Shown here: one piece after another, positions 8,938 to 17,552 of the stretch
How the letters are laid out: every line of letters starts with the position of its first letter
How positions within the stretch are numbered: the stretch's first letter is position 1
Assembly (NCBI GenBank): GCA_016714085.1
Contig: JADJNW010000001.1
Span: forward strand, 434,001-498,000
DNA from: Saprospiraceae bacterium
GTDB lineage: Bacteria > Bacteroidota > Bacteroidia > Chitinophagales > Saprospiraceae
DNA: 64,000 nucleotides
Direction of reading: 5' to 3'
Notes under the pieces: model-generated
What the model was told of the DNA's origin: nothing
What the model saw: the letters and a program-made list of their open reading frames with translations, nothing else
Database searches by the model: none
Position numbers and translations under genes: made by a program

Positions 8938-9360
8938 TATTTTAAACAAAATTGTTTAGAATATTTTTAAGAATCCCATTTTCCAAATTGAAATAGGTTT
9001 CCTTTGCAGCAAATAAATGTTTTATGAAATCATATCCTAAAATGAACCGAAAGACATTTAAATTTTTGATTTCCAATCAATTATGACAATATCTTGATCT
9101 ATGCTAAACAATAATCCTCCTATTTATTTTACAGATTAGACAATAGTCCTCCAGAATAAGACAATAGTAGAGGCAAAGCCTGAATTTTGCCTACATCTTT
9201 GTATCATCAAATCGCGAAGGATTTATACGACACACAAAACCAAATGTGATACGCTTTTTATCTTGAATGATACAATTTTACAAAATCCGTCGCCGTTAAA
9301 ATCGTACACGCTTTTATTCAATTGACAGGTTTAAATTTTTAAAACAAAATTTTAAGTAAT
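8938..9360. other. Intergenic region with direct repeats and a possible gene remnant
   Basis: The region separates divergent genes. ACAATAGTCCTCC-like words recur at about 9108-9160, and AGGCAAA/TTTGCCT form a small hairpin near 9172-9192. On the minus strand, two open stretches in different frames, about 9122-9063 (reading GGLLFSIDQDIVIIDW) and about 9045-8945 (reading ILGYDFIKHLFAAKETYF), look protein-like but are broken by stops. They may be a decayed gene. No RNA gene is visible. Confidence 0.3.
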
Positions 9361-10386
9361 ATGATTACCAACAATCCTAATCCTAATCCGAACCAGCCTT
9401 ATCAAACTACGCCTACTCCGAAACCGGGTGGCAACAAAACGGGTTTCATTGTAGCTATTGCAATCTTAGCGGTAGCCGCTATTGGACTCTTAGTAACTAC
9501 AATCAGCCAGAATAAGCAGAAGACCGAATTGTCTTCTTCTTTGAGTGAATCTGAGCAACTGAAAAAAGAACTGGAACAACAGTACTACACCGCACTTTCT
9601 GAATTGGAAGAAATGCGTGGCAGCAACGAGGAACTGAATTCCTTGATCGAGAAGCAAAAAGAAGAATTGACCTCTCAGAAAAATCGTATCGACGAGTTAT
9701 TGCGCGACAGCAAGAACTTATCAGCGGCAAGAGGCGAACTCAAAAAATTGCGCTCGCAAGTAGAACAGTATGTAGCCGAGATCAATCAATTGCGCTCGCA
9801 AAACGAAGAGTTGATGACGCAAAATACGCAACTCAACGAGACCAATACTGTTTTGCAAACTGATCTGGAATCGCAGAAGAGTGCTTATCAAGAGTCAGAA
9901 ACTGTTCGTGCATCCTTGGTGAGCGAGAAGGAAGAATTGGAAAAAACCAGAGCTGCGCTGTCGACCAAAGTCAATTTTGCTTCTGTGATCAAAACCAGCG
10001 GCTTGGAAGCTGAAGGCTATAAGACCAGAAACAATGGCAAATTGGCGAAGGATCGCAACGCGAAAGATGTAGATCAGGTTCAAATTTGCTTCAACACTAC
10101 GGTAAACGAAGTAGCAGAGGCAGGCGCTGAGATGTATCACATCCGCATCATTGACCCACAAGGTACAACAATGCAGGTTTCTGACCAGGGCTCTGGCACT
10201 TTCAAGAGTAGCTCTAATGGCGACGAAATTCCTTACTCTATGACCAAGGAGTTCGATTACAACCAAAACGCTACGCAGCTTTGCGCTAACTGGAAGCCAA
10301 ATCAAGCATTCACGAAAGGTACTTACAAAGTAGAGGTGTTCAACAAAGGCTACATGGCTGGCAGCACTTCTTTCACGCTGAAATAA
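9361..10386 (+). CDS. Membrane-anchored coiled-coil protein of unknown function
   Basis: The 341-residue protein has a proline- and asparagine-rich N-terminus (1-27), one membrane segment (about 28-47, GFIVAIAILAVAAIGLLV), a long coiled coil (about 55-205) with heptads rich in E, Q and L, and a C-terminal globular domain of about 130 residues (VNFASVIKTSGLEAEGY onward to STSFTLK). The C-terminal part looks like a beta-sandwich typical of Bacteroidota proteins annotated as hypothetical. Topology suggests a short cytoplasmic tail and a periplasmic coil and head. It may be a cell-envelope spacer; the function is unknown. Confidence 0.75.
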   Translation: MITNNPNPNPNQPYQTTPTPKPGGNKTGFIVAIAILAVAAIGLLVTTISQNKQKTELSSSLSESEQLKKELEQQYYTALSELEEMRGSNEELNSLIEKQKEELTSQKNRIDELLRDSKNLSAARGELKKLRSQVEQYVAEINQLRSQNEELMTQNTQLNETNTVLQTDLESQKSAYQESETVRASLVSEKEELEKTRAALSTKVNFASVIKTSGLEAEGYKTRNNGKLAKDRNAKDVDQVQICFNTTVNEVAEAGAEMYHIRIIDPQGTTMQVSDQGSGTFKSSSNGDEIPYSMTKEFDYNQNATQLCANWKPNQAFTKGTYKVEVFNKGYMAGSTSFTLK

Positions 10387-10413
10387 TTTTTCCAAGCAAT
10401 AAACGTGAACCAG

Positions 10414-10449
10414 CGTCGGGGTTGCATTACTGCAGCTCCGGCGTTTTTT
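10414..10449 (+). terminator. Rho-independent terminator
   Basis: A 13-bp stem (10414-10426 with 10431-10443, including three G-U pairs) closes a TTAC tetraloop and is followed by six T. It lies 28 bp after the coiled-coil gene stop. Confidence 0.85.
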
Positions 10450-10501
10450 GTTTTAAACCATAGTGATTGTAAACGGTTTTCTAAAATGAAATCCTTGCAT
10501 C

Positions 10502-10963
10502 ATGGCTGAAAAAATAAACGAAGGATTTATTAATCCGATCGACCCCGATAAAATTGCTCAAAATCCGCATTTATTGCCTTACGCGCATACCGTAGGCGGC
10601 GTACCGATCAATCCCATTGACAAAGGGCGCGCCAAGGGTTTATCGCTTACTTCCATGTACGAGCAAACCGATATGCAATTGGATCAAATCCGCCAACAAA
10701 TAGAATTACTTGCGCAGCAAGCCAGAGCAATTCAGGATCGAGTGAAAGTTTCGGAGCAGATTTATCTGGCGGAGATGAATTTTCGGCCGGTTATTGGTAA
10801 AGAATATCACTTGTACGAAAGGAAAAACGGCGAGAGCGTCCTTTCTATGGTATCACCGGAAGAATGGGGAAAAAAAATGCCTTTCCATTTTGTGGCTTCG
10901 GTGCGCTTATTAGCAGATCACACTTGGGAAGTCTTGCGAAAAGGCGATACTGGAAGTCTCTAA
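10502..10963 (+). CDS. DUF2452 domain protein
   Basis: This 153-residue cytoplasmic protein matches DUF2452, a small conserved family without known function that is common in Bacteroidota. Diagnostic parts are the N-terminal PINPIDKGRAKG, the helical MYEQTDMQLDQIRQQIELL segment, and FRPVIGKEYHLYER in the middle. The upstream gene ends in a strong terminator, so this gene must have its own promoter in the 50 bp after 10449; no clear TAnnTTTG box is seen there. Confidence 0.8.
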   Translation: MAEKINEGFINPIDPDKIAQNPHLLPYAHTVGGVPINPIDKGRAKGLSLTSMYEQTDMQLDQIRQQIELLAQQARAIQDRVKVSEQIYLAEMNFRPVIGKEYHLYERKNGESVLSMVSPEEWGKKMPFHFVASVRLLADHTWEVLRKGDTGSL

Positions 10964-10992
10964 CTTCTGTCATCTCTAATCTCGCTTCCTAA

Positions 10993-11112
10993 TTACATAG
11001 CGCATTTTCCAATCCCTACGAAGATTGCCACCCAAACCAAGCCTTTGATCAGGAAAAATAAAAAGCCGGCAACGCCAACCCGTTTTAACCAGAGCTTAAA
11101 CTTTTCAGACAT
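10993..11112 (-). CDS. 39-residue single-pass membrane peptide
   Basis: A short frame encodes MSEKFKLWLKRVGVAGF continuing to FVGIGKCAM: a basic, amphipathic N-terminus (1-11) followed by one hydrophobic span (about 12-35) interrupted by K23. Very small proteins of this type (KRVGxxGFLFFLxKG) are common in Bacteroidota genomes and often left unannotated. The ATG start at 11112 and TAA stop at 10993 are clean. The function is unknown. It converges on DUF2452 and diverges from argC. Confidence 0.6.
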   Translation of the reverse strand: MSEKFKLWLKRVGVAGFLFFLIKGLVWVAIFVGIGKCAM

Positions 11113-11270
11113 TTCAAATGGTTTTGCCAAATACAACCACTTAAAGTCCAGGATAGTTCTCTATATTTTTTGCTCCCAATCGTTTTTTGATTTAACTTTC
11201 CCGTTTTAAAATGGAATTTTTTTAGAAAAAAGCAGGTTTTGCTTGCAATATAATATTGAAAGAAAAGAGC

Positions 11271-12227
11271 ATGTATAAAGTTGGAATCATTGGCTCGGCA
11301 GGCTATACAGGTGGTGAATTGATTCGTTTGTTGTTGCAACATCCACAGGCAGAAATCGCTTATGTGCACAGTAATAGCCAAGCGGGAAAGCCCGTGAGTG
11401 ACACACACGATGACCTCGTGGGCGATACAGATTTAATTTTTATAGATAAATTGGATTTATCGGTGGATGTGCTGTTTTTGTGCATGGGGCACGGCGAAGC
11501 GAAGAAATGGTTGGAGCAAAATCCTATACCTGAAAGCATTTTACTGATTGACTTGAGCCACGATTTTCGCTGGAAAGAAGGCTTTGTATATGGCTTGCCG
11601 GAATTGAATAAAAATCAAATTCAACAAAGTAAAAGAATTGCAAATCCTGGGTGCTTCGCTACGGCGATTCAATTGGCATTGTTGCCTTTGGCAAAATCGC
11701 AACTCATTCAGGATGAGGTACATATTCACTCGATTACCGGCTCAACCGGCGCAGGGCAATCCTTACAATCGACGAGTCATTTTAGCTGGCGAAATAGTAA
11801 TATTTCGGTGTATAAAGCTTTTGAGCATCAGCATTTGGCAGAGATTGGACAAAGTTTAAAATCTTTGCAACCGAATTTGAATAAAGCTTTGAATTTTATT
11901 CCCGTTCGGGGCGATTTTACACGTGGCATTTTTGCAAGTCTTTATACAAATTGTGATATAAATGAAAAGGAGCTAAATAATTTGTATCATGATTTTTATC
12001 AAGATGCGCCATTTACAAAAGTAACCCATCAGAATCCGCATTTAAAACAGGTGGTAAATACGAATAAATGTGTCGTTCATGTAGAAAAAAATGGCGATAA
12101 AGCATTCATAATCAGCACAATTGACAATTTACTAAAAGGCGCTTCGGGGCAAGCGGTGGAGAATATGAATCTGGCGCTGGGTATTGATCAATGTGCGGGA
12201 TTGCAATTAAAAGCAAATGCATTCTGA
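11271..12227 (+). CDS. argC: N-acetyl-gamma-glutamyl-phosphate reductase
   Basis: ArgC reduces N-acetylglutamyl phosphate to the semialdehyde in arginine synthesis. The 318-residue protein opens with the NAD(P)-binding YKVGIIGSAGYTGGELIRLL loop, and the catalytic cysteine is C128 in ANPGCFATAIQ. The length is that of the short type 1 form. The ATG at 11271 was preferred over a TTG five codons upstream because homologues start with MxKVGIIG. argD follows after 141 bp. The pathway is split, since argB, argJ and argE are not adjacent here. Confidence 0.93.
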   Translation: MYKVGIIGSAGYTGGELIRLLLQHPQAEIAYVHSNSQAGKPVSDTHDDLVGDTDLIFIDKLDLSVDVLFLCMGHGEAKKWLEQNPIPESILLIDLSHDFRWKEGFVYGLPELNKNQIQQSKRIANPGCFATAIQLALLPLAKSQLIQDEVHIHSITGSTGAGQSLQSTSHFSWRNSNISVYKAFEHQHLAEIGQSLKSLQPNLNKALNFIPVRGDFTRGIFASLYTNCDINEKELNNLYHDFYQDAPFTKVTHQNPHLKQVVNTNKCVVHVEKNGDKAFIISTIDNLLKGASGQAVENMNLALGIDQCAGLQLKANAF

Positions 12228-12275
12228 TAATTTCGATGCTTTAGATGCTGTTGATACTATTGATTTGTAAAGTTG

Positions 12276-12351
12276 TACACTGATTTGCATGATAATTATG
12301 ATATTTTAAGATCAAATCAGTGTAAATGTTAATCATCATAAAATCAGTGTA
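12276..12351 (+). promoter_or_regulatory. Inverted and direct repeats in the argC-argD gap
   Basis: TACACTGATTTG (12276-12287) is the exact inverse of CAAATCAGTGTA (12313-12324). A third copy, AAAATCAGTGTA, lies at 12340-12351, 27 bp further in direct orientation. The loop contains a near-palindrome CATGATAATTATG. The placement suits an operator or attenuator for argD; an arginine-dependent role is only inference. Confidence 0.4.
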
Positions 12352-12368
12352 CCATTAAATAAATAATC

Positions 12369-13514
12369 ATGAAATTATTTGACGTTTATCCATTATATGA
12401 TATTCATCCTGTAAAGGGCAAAGGCTGCTATGTATATGACGAACAAGGCACGGCATATCTGGATTTGTACGGCGGTCACGCGGTGATTTCTATTGGGCAT
12501 GGACATCCACATTATATTCAGCGGGTGACAGAACAATTGCAAGCGTTGCCTTTTTATTCCAATTCTGTACAAAATCGGGTGCAAGAAGCTTTAGCGGAAA
12601 AGCTGGGCGAAGTATCAGGATGTAATGATTATCATTTATTTTTAATTAATTCTGGCGCAGAAGCCAATGAAAATGCGCTAAAACTGGCCTCGTTTTATAA
12701 TAATCGGACAAAAATTATTGCATTTAAAAAAGCATTTCACGGGCGTACTTCAGCAGCTGTTAATATAACGGATAATGAGAATATAAAAGCGCCTATTAAT
12801 AAGCGTTATGAAGCGGAATTTCATGAATGGAACGATCTGGAAAGCGTGCGAATTTCTTTACAAAAAGGAGATGTAAGCGCCGTAATTATTGAAGGAATTC
12901 AAGGGATTGGTGGCATTTATGTACCCGATGCGACTTTTTTAAAAGCATTAGAATCTTTATGTAAAGAATATAATACCGTATTAATATTGGATGAAATCCA
13001 GAGTGGTTATGGCCGGAGCGGCAGGTTTTTTGCTTTCCAATACACTGATATTCAGCCCGATATAATTACGGTAGCGAAGGGCATGGGCAATGGTTTTCCG
13101 ATTGGCGGGGTGTTAATCCATCCGAAATTTGAAGCAAAATATGGTATGCTGGGCACGACTTTTGGAGGGAATCACTTGGCTTGCGCGGCAGGATTGGCGG
13201 TTTTGGAAGTAATAGAAAATGAAAATTTGATAGAAAATGCTTCGAATATTGGCAATTATTTAATAGATCAACTAAATAACTTCGATGGCGTGCGCGAAGT
13301 GCGCGGTCAGGGCTTAATGATTGGCGTAGAATTTGATTTTCCGGCAGCGGATTTGCGGAAAAAATTATTATTTGAAGAAAAGGTTTTTGTAGGCTCCGCC
13401 TCGAATGCAAATGTGATAAGACTATTGCCACCGTTGAGTTTGAGCAAGGATGAAGCCGATTTATTCTTGGAAAAATTGGAAAAAGTATTGGCAAAAGTAG
13501 CAGCTTCTGTATGA
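12369..13514 (+). CDS. argD: Acetylornithine aminotransferase (class III PLP aminotransferase)
   Basis: The 381-residue class III aminotransferase has an N-terminal YLDLYGGHAVISIGHGHP segment, the INSGAEANENALKLA motif near 95-110, the LILDEIQSGYGRSG motif near 200, and PLP lysine K237 in VAKGMGNGFPIGG. Placement after argC supports assignment to N-acetylornithine (or N-succinylornithine) transamination in arginine biosynthesis. Some Bacteroidota use succinylated intermediates, which the sequence alone does not settle. Length is normal. A 17-bp direct repeat (TGATGATGTGGTGATTT) follows the stop. Confidence 0.92.
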   Translation: MKLFDVYPLYDIHPVKGKGCYVYDEQGTAYLDLYGGHAVISIGHGHPHYIQRVTEQLQALPFYSNSVQNRVQEALAEKLGEVSGCNDYHLFLINSGAEANENALKLASFYNNRTKIIAFKKAFHGRTSAAVNITDNENIKAPINKRYEAEFHEWNDLESVRISLQKGDVSAVIIEGIQGIGGIYVPDATFLKALESLCKEYNTVLILDEIQSGYGRSGRFFAFQYTDIQPDIITVAKGMGNGFPIGGVLIHPKFEAKYGMLGTTFGGNHLACAAGLAVLEVIENENLIENASNIGNYLIDQLNNFDGVREVRGQGLMIGVEFDFPAADLRKKLLFEEKVFVGSASNANVIRLLPPLSLSKDEADLFLEKLEKVLAKVAASV

Positions 13515-13638
13515 GTTTTGATGATGTGGTGATTTGATGATGTGGTGATTTAGTGAGGAATAAAATAATATTATTTATTTTGAAATTTAATTTAAAATTT
13601 GCAATTTTGAGTCATTCAAAACAAAAACAAAGGCACAC

Positions 13639-14286
13639 ATGGAAAAAGAAAAAATCTTCTGGGATTGGTTCAGAGAACACGAAAAAGCATTTCATTATTA
13701 CAACGAAATACCAGACTCGCCACAAAAAGATGAAATTACAATCGCCTTAGGAAGAAAATTACATGAGTATTGCGATCATTTATACTTTGCATTTATGCAG
13801 AATTTTTATGATCCTGATAAAGAGCATTTTATCATAACTACAAATGGCAATCAAGATTATTTCAAGCAGGTTTTTAAATTAGTTGAATATGCGCCGCGCG
13901 ACCTATCGCGCTGGTTTTTTGAAGCGCTGTTGCCTCCCGCTAAGCGTTATACCGATCATTATACCGTAGATTATGAGGGTATCATATTAGATCCAAAAGA
14001 AATATGGTTCAGACAATTGGTCAATAGTGCGAGTCCGCTCCTCTTCGGCGTTATGCTATTTTTTAAAGATTATGATATTTATCATGATCATGAGGATATA
14101 GGAGGTGCAGTTGAAAGATTATTAATCACAGAATTAGGCGAATTATCCATTTCTTTAAATGTTCATTATTTAGACATTTCACCATTGCCGCCGGATCCGG
14201 AAGAAAGTGGTTGTATGCCATTCCACGACCTTGCGGAGGTACTTGAACGGCATCTCGATCAAAAAGTAAAATTAACTAGAAATTAG
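13639..14286 (+). CDS. FWDWF-family hypothetical protein, copy 1
   Basis: First of three tandem paralogues (215 aa), family not recognised. It is probably cytoplasmic, without signal peptide or membrane segment. It opens MEKEKIFWDWFREHE. Later landmarks shared by the copies are KLHEYxxxLxF near 45, FIITxNGNxDYF near 72, an APRDLxxWxFEALLPPAKRY block near 92-110, and LLITELGELS near 165. Acidic and aromatic residues are abundant. The first about 30 codons and about 65 bp of upstream sequence are nearly identical to copy 2, indicating recent duplication or gene conversion. The function is unknown. Confidence 0.7.
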   Translation: MEKEKIFWDWFREHEKAFHYYNEIPDSPQKDEITIALGRKLHEYCDHLYFAFMQNFYDPDKEHFIITTNGNQDYFKQVFKLVEYAPRDLSRWFFEALLPPAKRYTDHYTVDYEGIILDPKEIWFRQLVNSASPLLFGVMLFFKDYDIYHDHEDIGGAVERLLITELGELSISLNVHYLDISPLPPDPEESGCMPFHDLAEVLERHLDQKVKLTRN

Positions 14287-14481
14287 GCTTTTAAAGATTA
14301 GTATTTTTTTTAATAAAACCAGTGAATTGCGTAAATTTTAAATATGCTCGTTTACTTAACGGTGGGTATAATCATATTATGATAGCCAGTGTGTTAAATA
14401 ATAAAATAATATTAATTTTATTTTGAAATTTAATTGAAAAATTGCAATTTTGAATCATTCAAAACAAAAACAAAGGCACAC

Positions 14482-15129
14482 ATGGAAAAAGAAAAAATCT
14501 TCTGGGATTGGTTCAGAGAACACGAACATGAGTATCATTTTTACCACCAGATGCCCGACTCACCAGAGACTGATAAGCGCTTCCTGACATTAACAAAAAA
14601 ACTGCACGAATATTCTGAAAATTTACACTTTATACCTATGAATAATTTTTATGACAGTGATACTGAGTTCTTTATCATAACTGCAAACTGTCACAAAAAT
14701 TATTTTGAGCAAGCATTTAAATTAATAGATCACGCGCCCCGCGACTTACCGCACTGGATTTTTGAGGCGCTGCTGCCTCCTGCCAAGCGTTATACCGAAA
14801 CTTATACAATAAGCTATGAAGGTATAAAATTAGATCCTAAGACGGTCTGGTTCAGACCAATGGGAACTAATCTTGATCCTTCTCTTTTTGGTGTTACTTT
14901 ATTTTATAAAGAATATCATATTTATAAAAATAATGAGGATATAGGAGATGCGTTTCAAAAACTATTAATTACAGAATTAGGCGAGCTATCACTCACGTTG
15001 AATGTTCATCATCTTGAACTCGCTCCATTACCGCGTAATCCGTTGAAAAAGGGTTGTCTTAAATTGAGTAAGCTGCCGGGTATTATTGAAAGGCATAAGC
15101 GTAAAAATGCGCAATTTTCTCAAAATTAA
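14482..15129 (+). CDS. FWDWF-family hypothetical protein, copy 2
   Basis: Second tandem paralogue (215 aa). The ATG at 14482 was chosen because it aligns with copy 1 (MEKEKIFWDWFREHE); an upstream in-frame extension is only non-coding leader shared with copy 1. Middle and C-terminal regions diverge at many positions while keeping the FIITA, APRDLPHWIFEALLPPAKRY (near 92-111) and LLITELGELS blocks. About 195 bp separate it from copy 1, and the shared leader begins near 14,415, so each copy appears to have its own promoter. Unknown function. Confidence 0.7.
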   Translation: MEKEKIFWDWFREHEHEYHFYHQMPDSPETDKRFLTLTKKLHEYSENLHFIPMNNFYDSDTEFFIITANCHKNYFEQAFKLIDHAPRDLPHWIFEALLPPAKRYTETYTISYEGIKLDPKTVWFRPMGTNLDPSLFGVTLFYKEYHIYKNNEDIGDAFQKLLITELGELSLTLNVHHLELAPLPRNPLKKGCLKLSKLPGIIERHKRKNAQFSQN

Positions 15130-15219
15130 ATTACTATAAATAACATTTCATAACAATATTACACAAATACGGGTTAAAATTTACTTTTTTAAATATTACT
15201 TAAAATAAAAATACCCGTT

Positions 15220-15876
15220 ATGTATTTTGAAGATGAACCGCATCCTTTCTGGGACTGGTTTAAAGAAAATCAGGAGGCATATTTCAATTATCCCGAAGAA
15301 AGCGAAGAAACACAACAGGCATTGTCAGCAAAGCTGCTGGATAGGTTGCACCGATATTACTGCAAGCATCTTTATTTTGATATACTGATAAATCCTGATA
15401 CAGAGAAGAGGATGTTTATTATCACAGCGAAAGGTAATCCTGATTATTTTGAGTGGGCTGAAGCGCTATTTGAGGAGGCGCCTTATGATATGAATGAATG
15501 GAGATTTTATAATCTTGTGCCACCCTGGGTAGATTATGCACATCCAATAGCTTTTTTTTATTATAATATTTCTTTTGTAATAGAGACTATGTGGTTCAAG
15601 CCGATTCACCATCCGGGCGATCCTTCCATCCTGGCATTTATTATTTATTTAAAATTTTATAAAAAAAGACATCATAAATTGCCATATTTAAGAAAAGCAC
15701 TAGAAGAATTATTATTTAAATATTTAGGCGAAAAATGCTATACATTCGATTTGCGTTATTTTGAGATTGCTCAATTACCTACTAGACCAGAAAATAAGGG
15801 GTTGCAAAGCTTTTATAGTTTACCTGTTTATGTCCATTGGCATAAAACTAAAAAGATAAAATATTCTGAGAATTAA
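15220..15876 (+). CDS. FWDWF-family hypothetical protein, copy 3 (diverged)
   Basis: Third and most diverged paralogue (218 aa). It keeps the order of landmarks: HPFWDWFKENQEAYF at the N-terminus, HLYFD near 50, MFIITAKGNPDYFEW near 68, EEAPYDMNEWRFYNLVPPW near 90-108, and ELLFKYLGEK near 168. It lacks the shared upstream leader of copies 1 and 2, so it is an older duplicate. In the first block of related Bacteroidota hypothetical proteins a tryptophan-rich FWxWF opening is usual. No catalytic motif is visible. Confidence 0.7.
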   Translation: MYFEDEPHPFWDWFKENQEAYFNYPEESEETQQALSAKLLDRLHRYYCKHLYFDILINPDTEKRMFIITAKGNPDYFEWAEALFEEAPYDMNEWRFYNLVPPWVDYAHPIAFFYYNISFVIETMWFKPIHHPGDPSILAFIIYLKFYKKRHHKLPYLRKALEELLFKYLGEKCYTFDLRYFEIAQLPTRPENKGLQSFYSLPVYVHWHKTKKIKYSEN

Positions 15877-16180
15877 TTGTTTTTCGTCGATTCGTCGTAA
15901 TCAAAATGTATAAAAAATTTATAGTCAACAAAATACAATTTATAATTATTTAATATATTATAACTCCTGTATCATATAAATAATTTAATTAAAATCCTGA
16001 TTCAAGAAAATATTGGAGATATGTATAAAATTTACCCACTCCTGACTTTATACCTACAACAAAAACCCGCTTTCCTGCTTACTTTTGTATTTTGGTACAA
16101 GGATAAGAGCTAGAGGACGCTTTGAAAATCAAATTTGATCTCTCTACTCTACCTTTGTCCAATATCTAAAGTTTCAAAAA
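15877..16180 (+). other. AT-rich intergenic region before hemL
   Basis: About 300 bp without a gene. It holds the hemL -7 box at 16150-16157 and a second TAnnTTTG match, TACTTTTG, at 16080-16087. Two TTTG words at 16121 and 16134 have spacings of 25 and 12 bp to the 16150 box, neither optimal. Nothing else is evident. Confidence 0.4.
16150..16157 (+). promoter_or_regulatory. TAnnTTTG -7 box upstream of hemL
   Basis: TACCTTTG matches the Bacteroidota -7 consensus 24 bp before the hemL ATG, leaving a short leader. Confidence 0.45.
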
Positions 16181-17490
16181 ATGCAATTAACAGATTATCA
16201 TATCAGCCGCGAGCGCTCAGCCGCGCTGTTTGAAGAAGCAAAACAATATTTTCCGGGTGGCGTAAACTCACCGGTACGGGCTTTCAAATCCGTGATCGGG
16301 CCGCCAATTTATGTAGAAAAAGGCGATGGCTGCCGCATCACCGATGCCGATGGCAATACTTTTATTGATTTTTGTTGTTCCTGGGGGCCGCTTATTCTGG
16401 GGCATAATAATGCCAAGATTCGTGAAGCAGTGATCGAAGCAGTACAGCATGGCATTTCTTTTGGTACGCCGACGCGAAGAGGTAATGAAATTGGTAAATT
16501 ACTCTTGGAAAATAATCGATTTATTGAGAAAATTCGCTTCGTAAGCTCTGGTACAGAGGCAGTTATGTCGGCGATACGATTAGCGCGAGGCGTCACGGGC
16601 AAGAGTAAAGTTGTAAAATTTGAGGGTTGTTATCACGGGCATTTGGATTCATTGTTGGTGAAGGCGGGCTCAGGTTTGGTGACTTTTGGCGTGAGTACTT
16701 CCGCCGGAATCCCGGAGGCTTTTGCTAAAGAAACGATTGTTTTGCCTTTGAACGATCGGGAAGCATTGGATCACACGCTTTCCAAACAAGCGAATGATAT
16801 TGCCTGTATCATTATCGAGCCGATTCCGGCAAATAATGGTTTGTTATTACAAGACCCTTCTTATTTAGAATATTTACGTGATAAATGTAATGAATACGGC
16901 GTTTTATTAATTTTTGATGAAGTTATTTCAGGTTTTCGAGTTGGATTTGAAGGTGCGGCGGGTTATTATGATATTCAGCCGGATATTATTACGTATGGTA
17001 AAATCATTGGTGGTGGAATGCCGGTAGGCGCTTATGGGGCGAGCAAAGATATTATGAATCATATTGCTCCAGAAGGCCTGTATATCAAGCCGGTACGCTT
17101 TCCGCGAATCCAGTAGCGATGGCGGCCGGTAAAGCAGCTTTAGAGCAATTGCTTGAGCCTGGGTTTTATGAAAATCTGGAAAGGAAGACCAAAAATTTCG
17201 TCGATCAAATTCAAAACTATTGTGATTCAAAAGGTTATAAAGTAAGTATTCCTTATATTGGTTCGATTTTCTGGATTGCTTTTTCGCGCGAGCGTATTAT
17301 GCAGTCAGATCAAATTGATCCTAAAAGCATGGAAAAATTCAAAATATTACATCATACTTTATTGCAAAAAGGTGTTTATCTCGGGCCTTCGGGTTATGAA
17401 GTCGGTTTTGTCTCAGCAGCACATAGCGAAGCAGATTTGGCGGAAGCAGCAGAAAAGATGTGCGAGGCGATGGATGTGGTTTTTGAATAA
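16181..17490 (+). CDS. hemL: Glutamate-1-semialdehyde 2,1-aminomutase; frameshifted
   Basis: HemL isomerises glutamate-1-semialdehyde to 5-aminolevulinate in tetrapyrrole synthesis. The sequence shows FPGGVNSPVRAF near residue 25, the PLP lysine K274 in ITYGKIIGGGMPVGAYG, and the C-terminal LSANPVAMAAGKAAL segment. The reading frame breaks at about 17075, where GAAGGCCTG should be GAAGGGCCTG to give the family-typical GPVYQAGTLS. One G is missing from a GGG run, so a sequencing deletion is likely. The corrected protein is about 436 aa, normal for the family. An octamer microsatellite follows the stop. Confidence 0.9.
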
Positions 17491-17538
17491 TATTGTGATA
17501 TTGTGATATTGTGATATTGTGATATTGTGATATTGTGA
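17491..17538 (+). repeat. TATTGTGA octamer microsatellite (6 copies)
   Basis: Six perfect head-to-tail copies of TATTGTGA begin directly after the hemL stop and end 15 bp before the histidine kinase start. The same octamer occurs in about three copies at 45019-45044, also overlapping a stop codon. Confidence 0.95.
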
Positions 17539-17552
17539 TGTAAATATTAATA

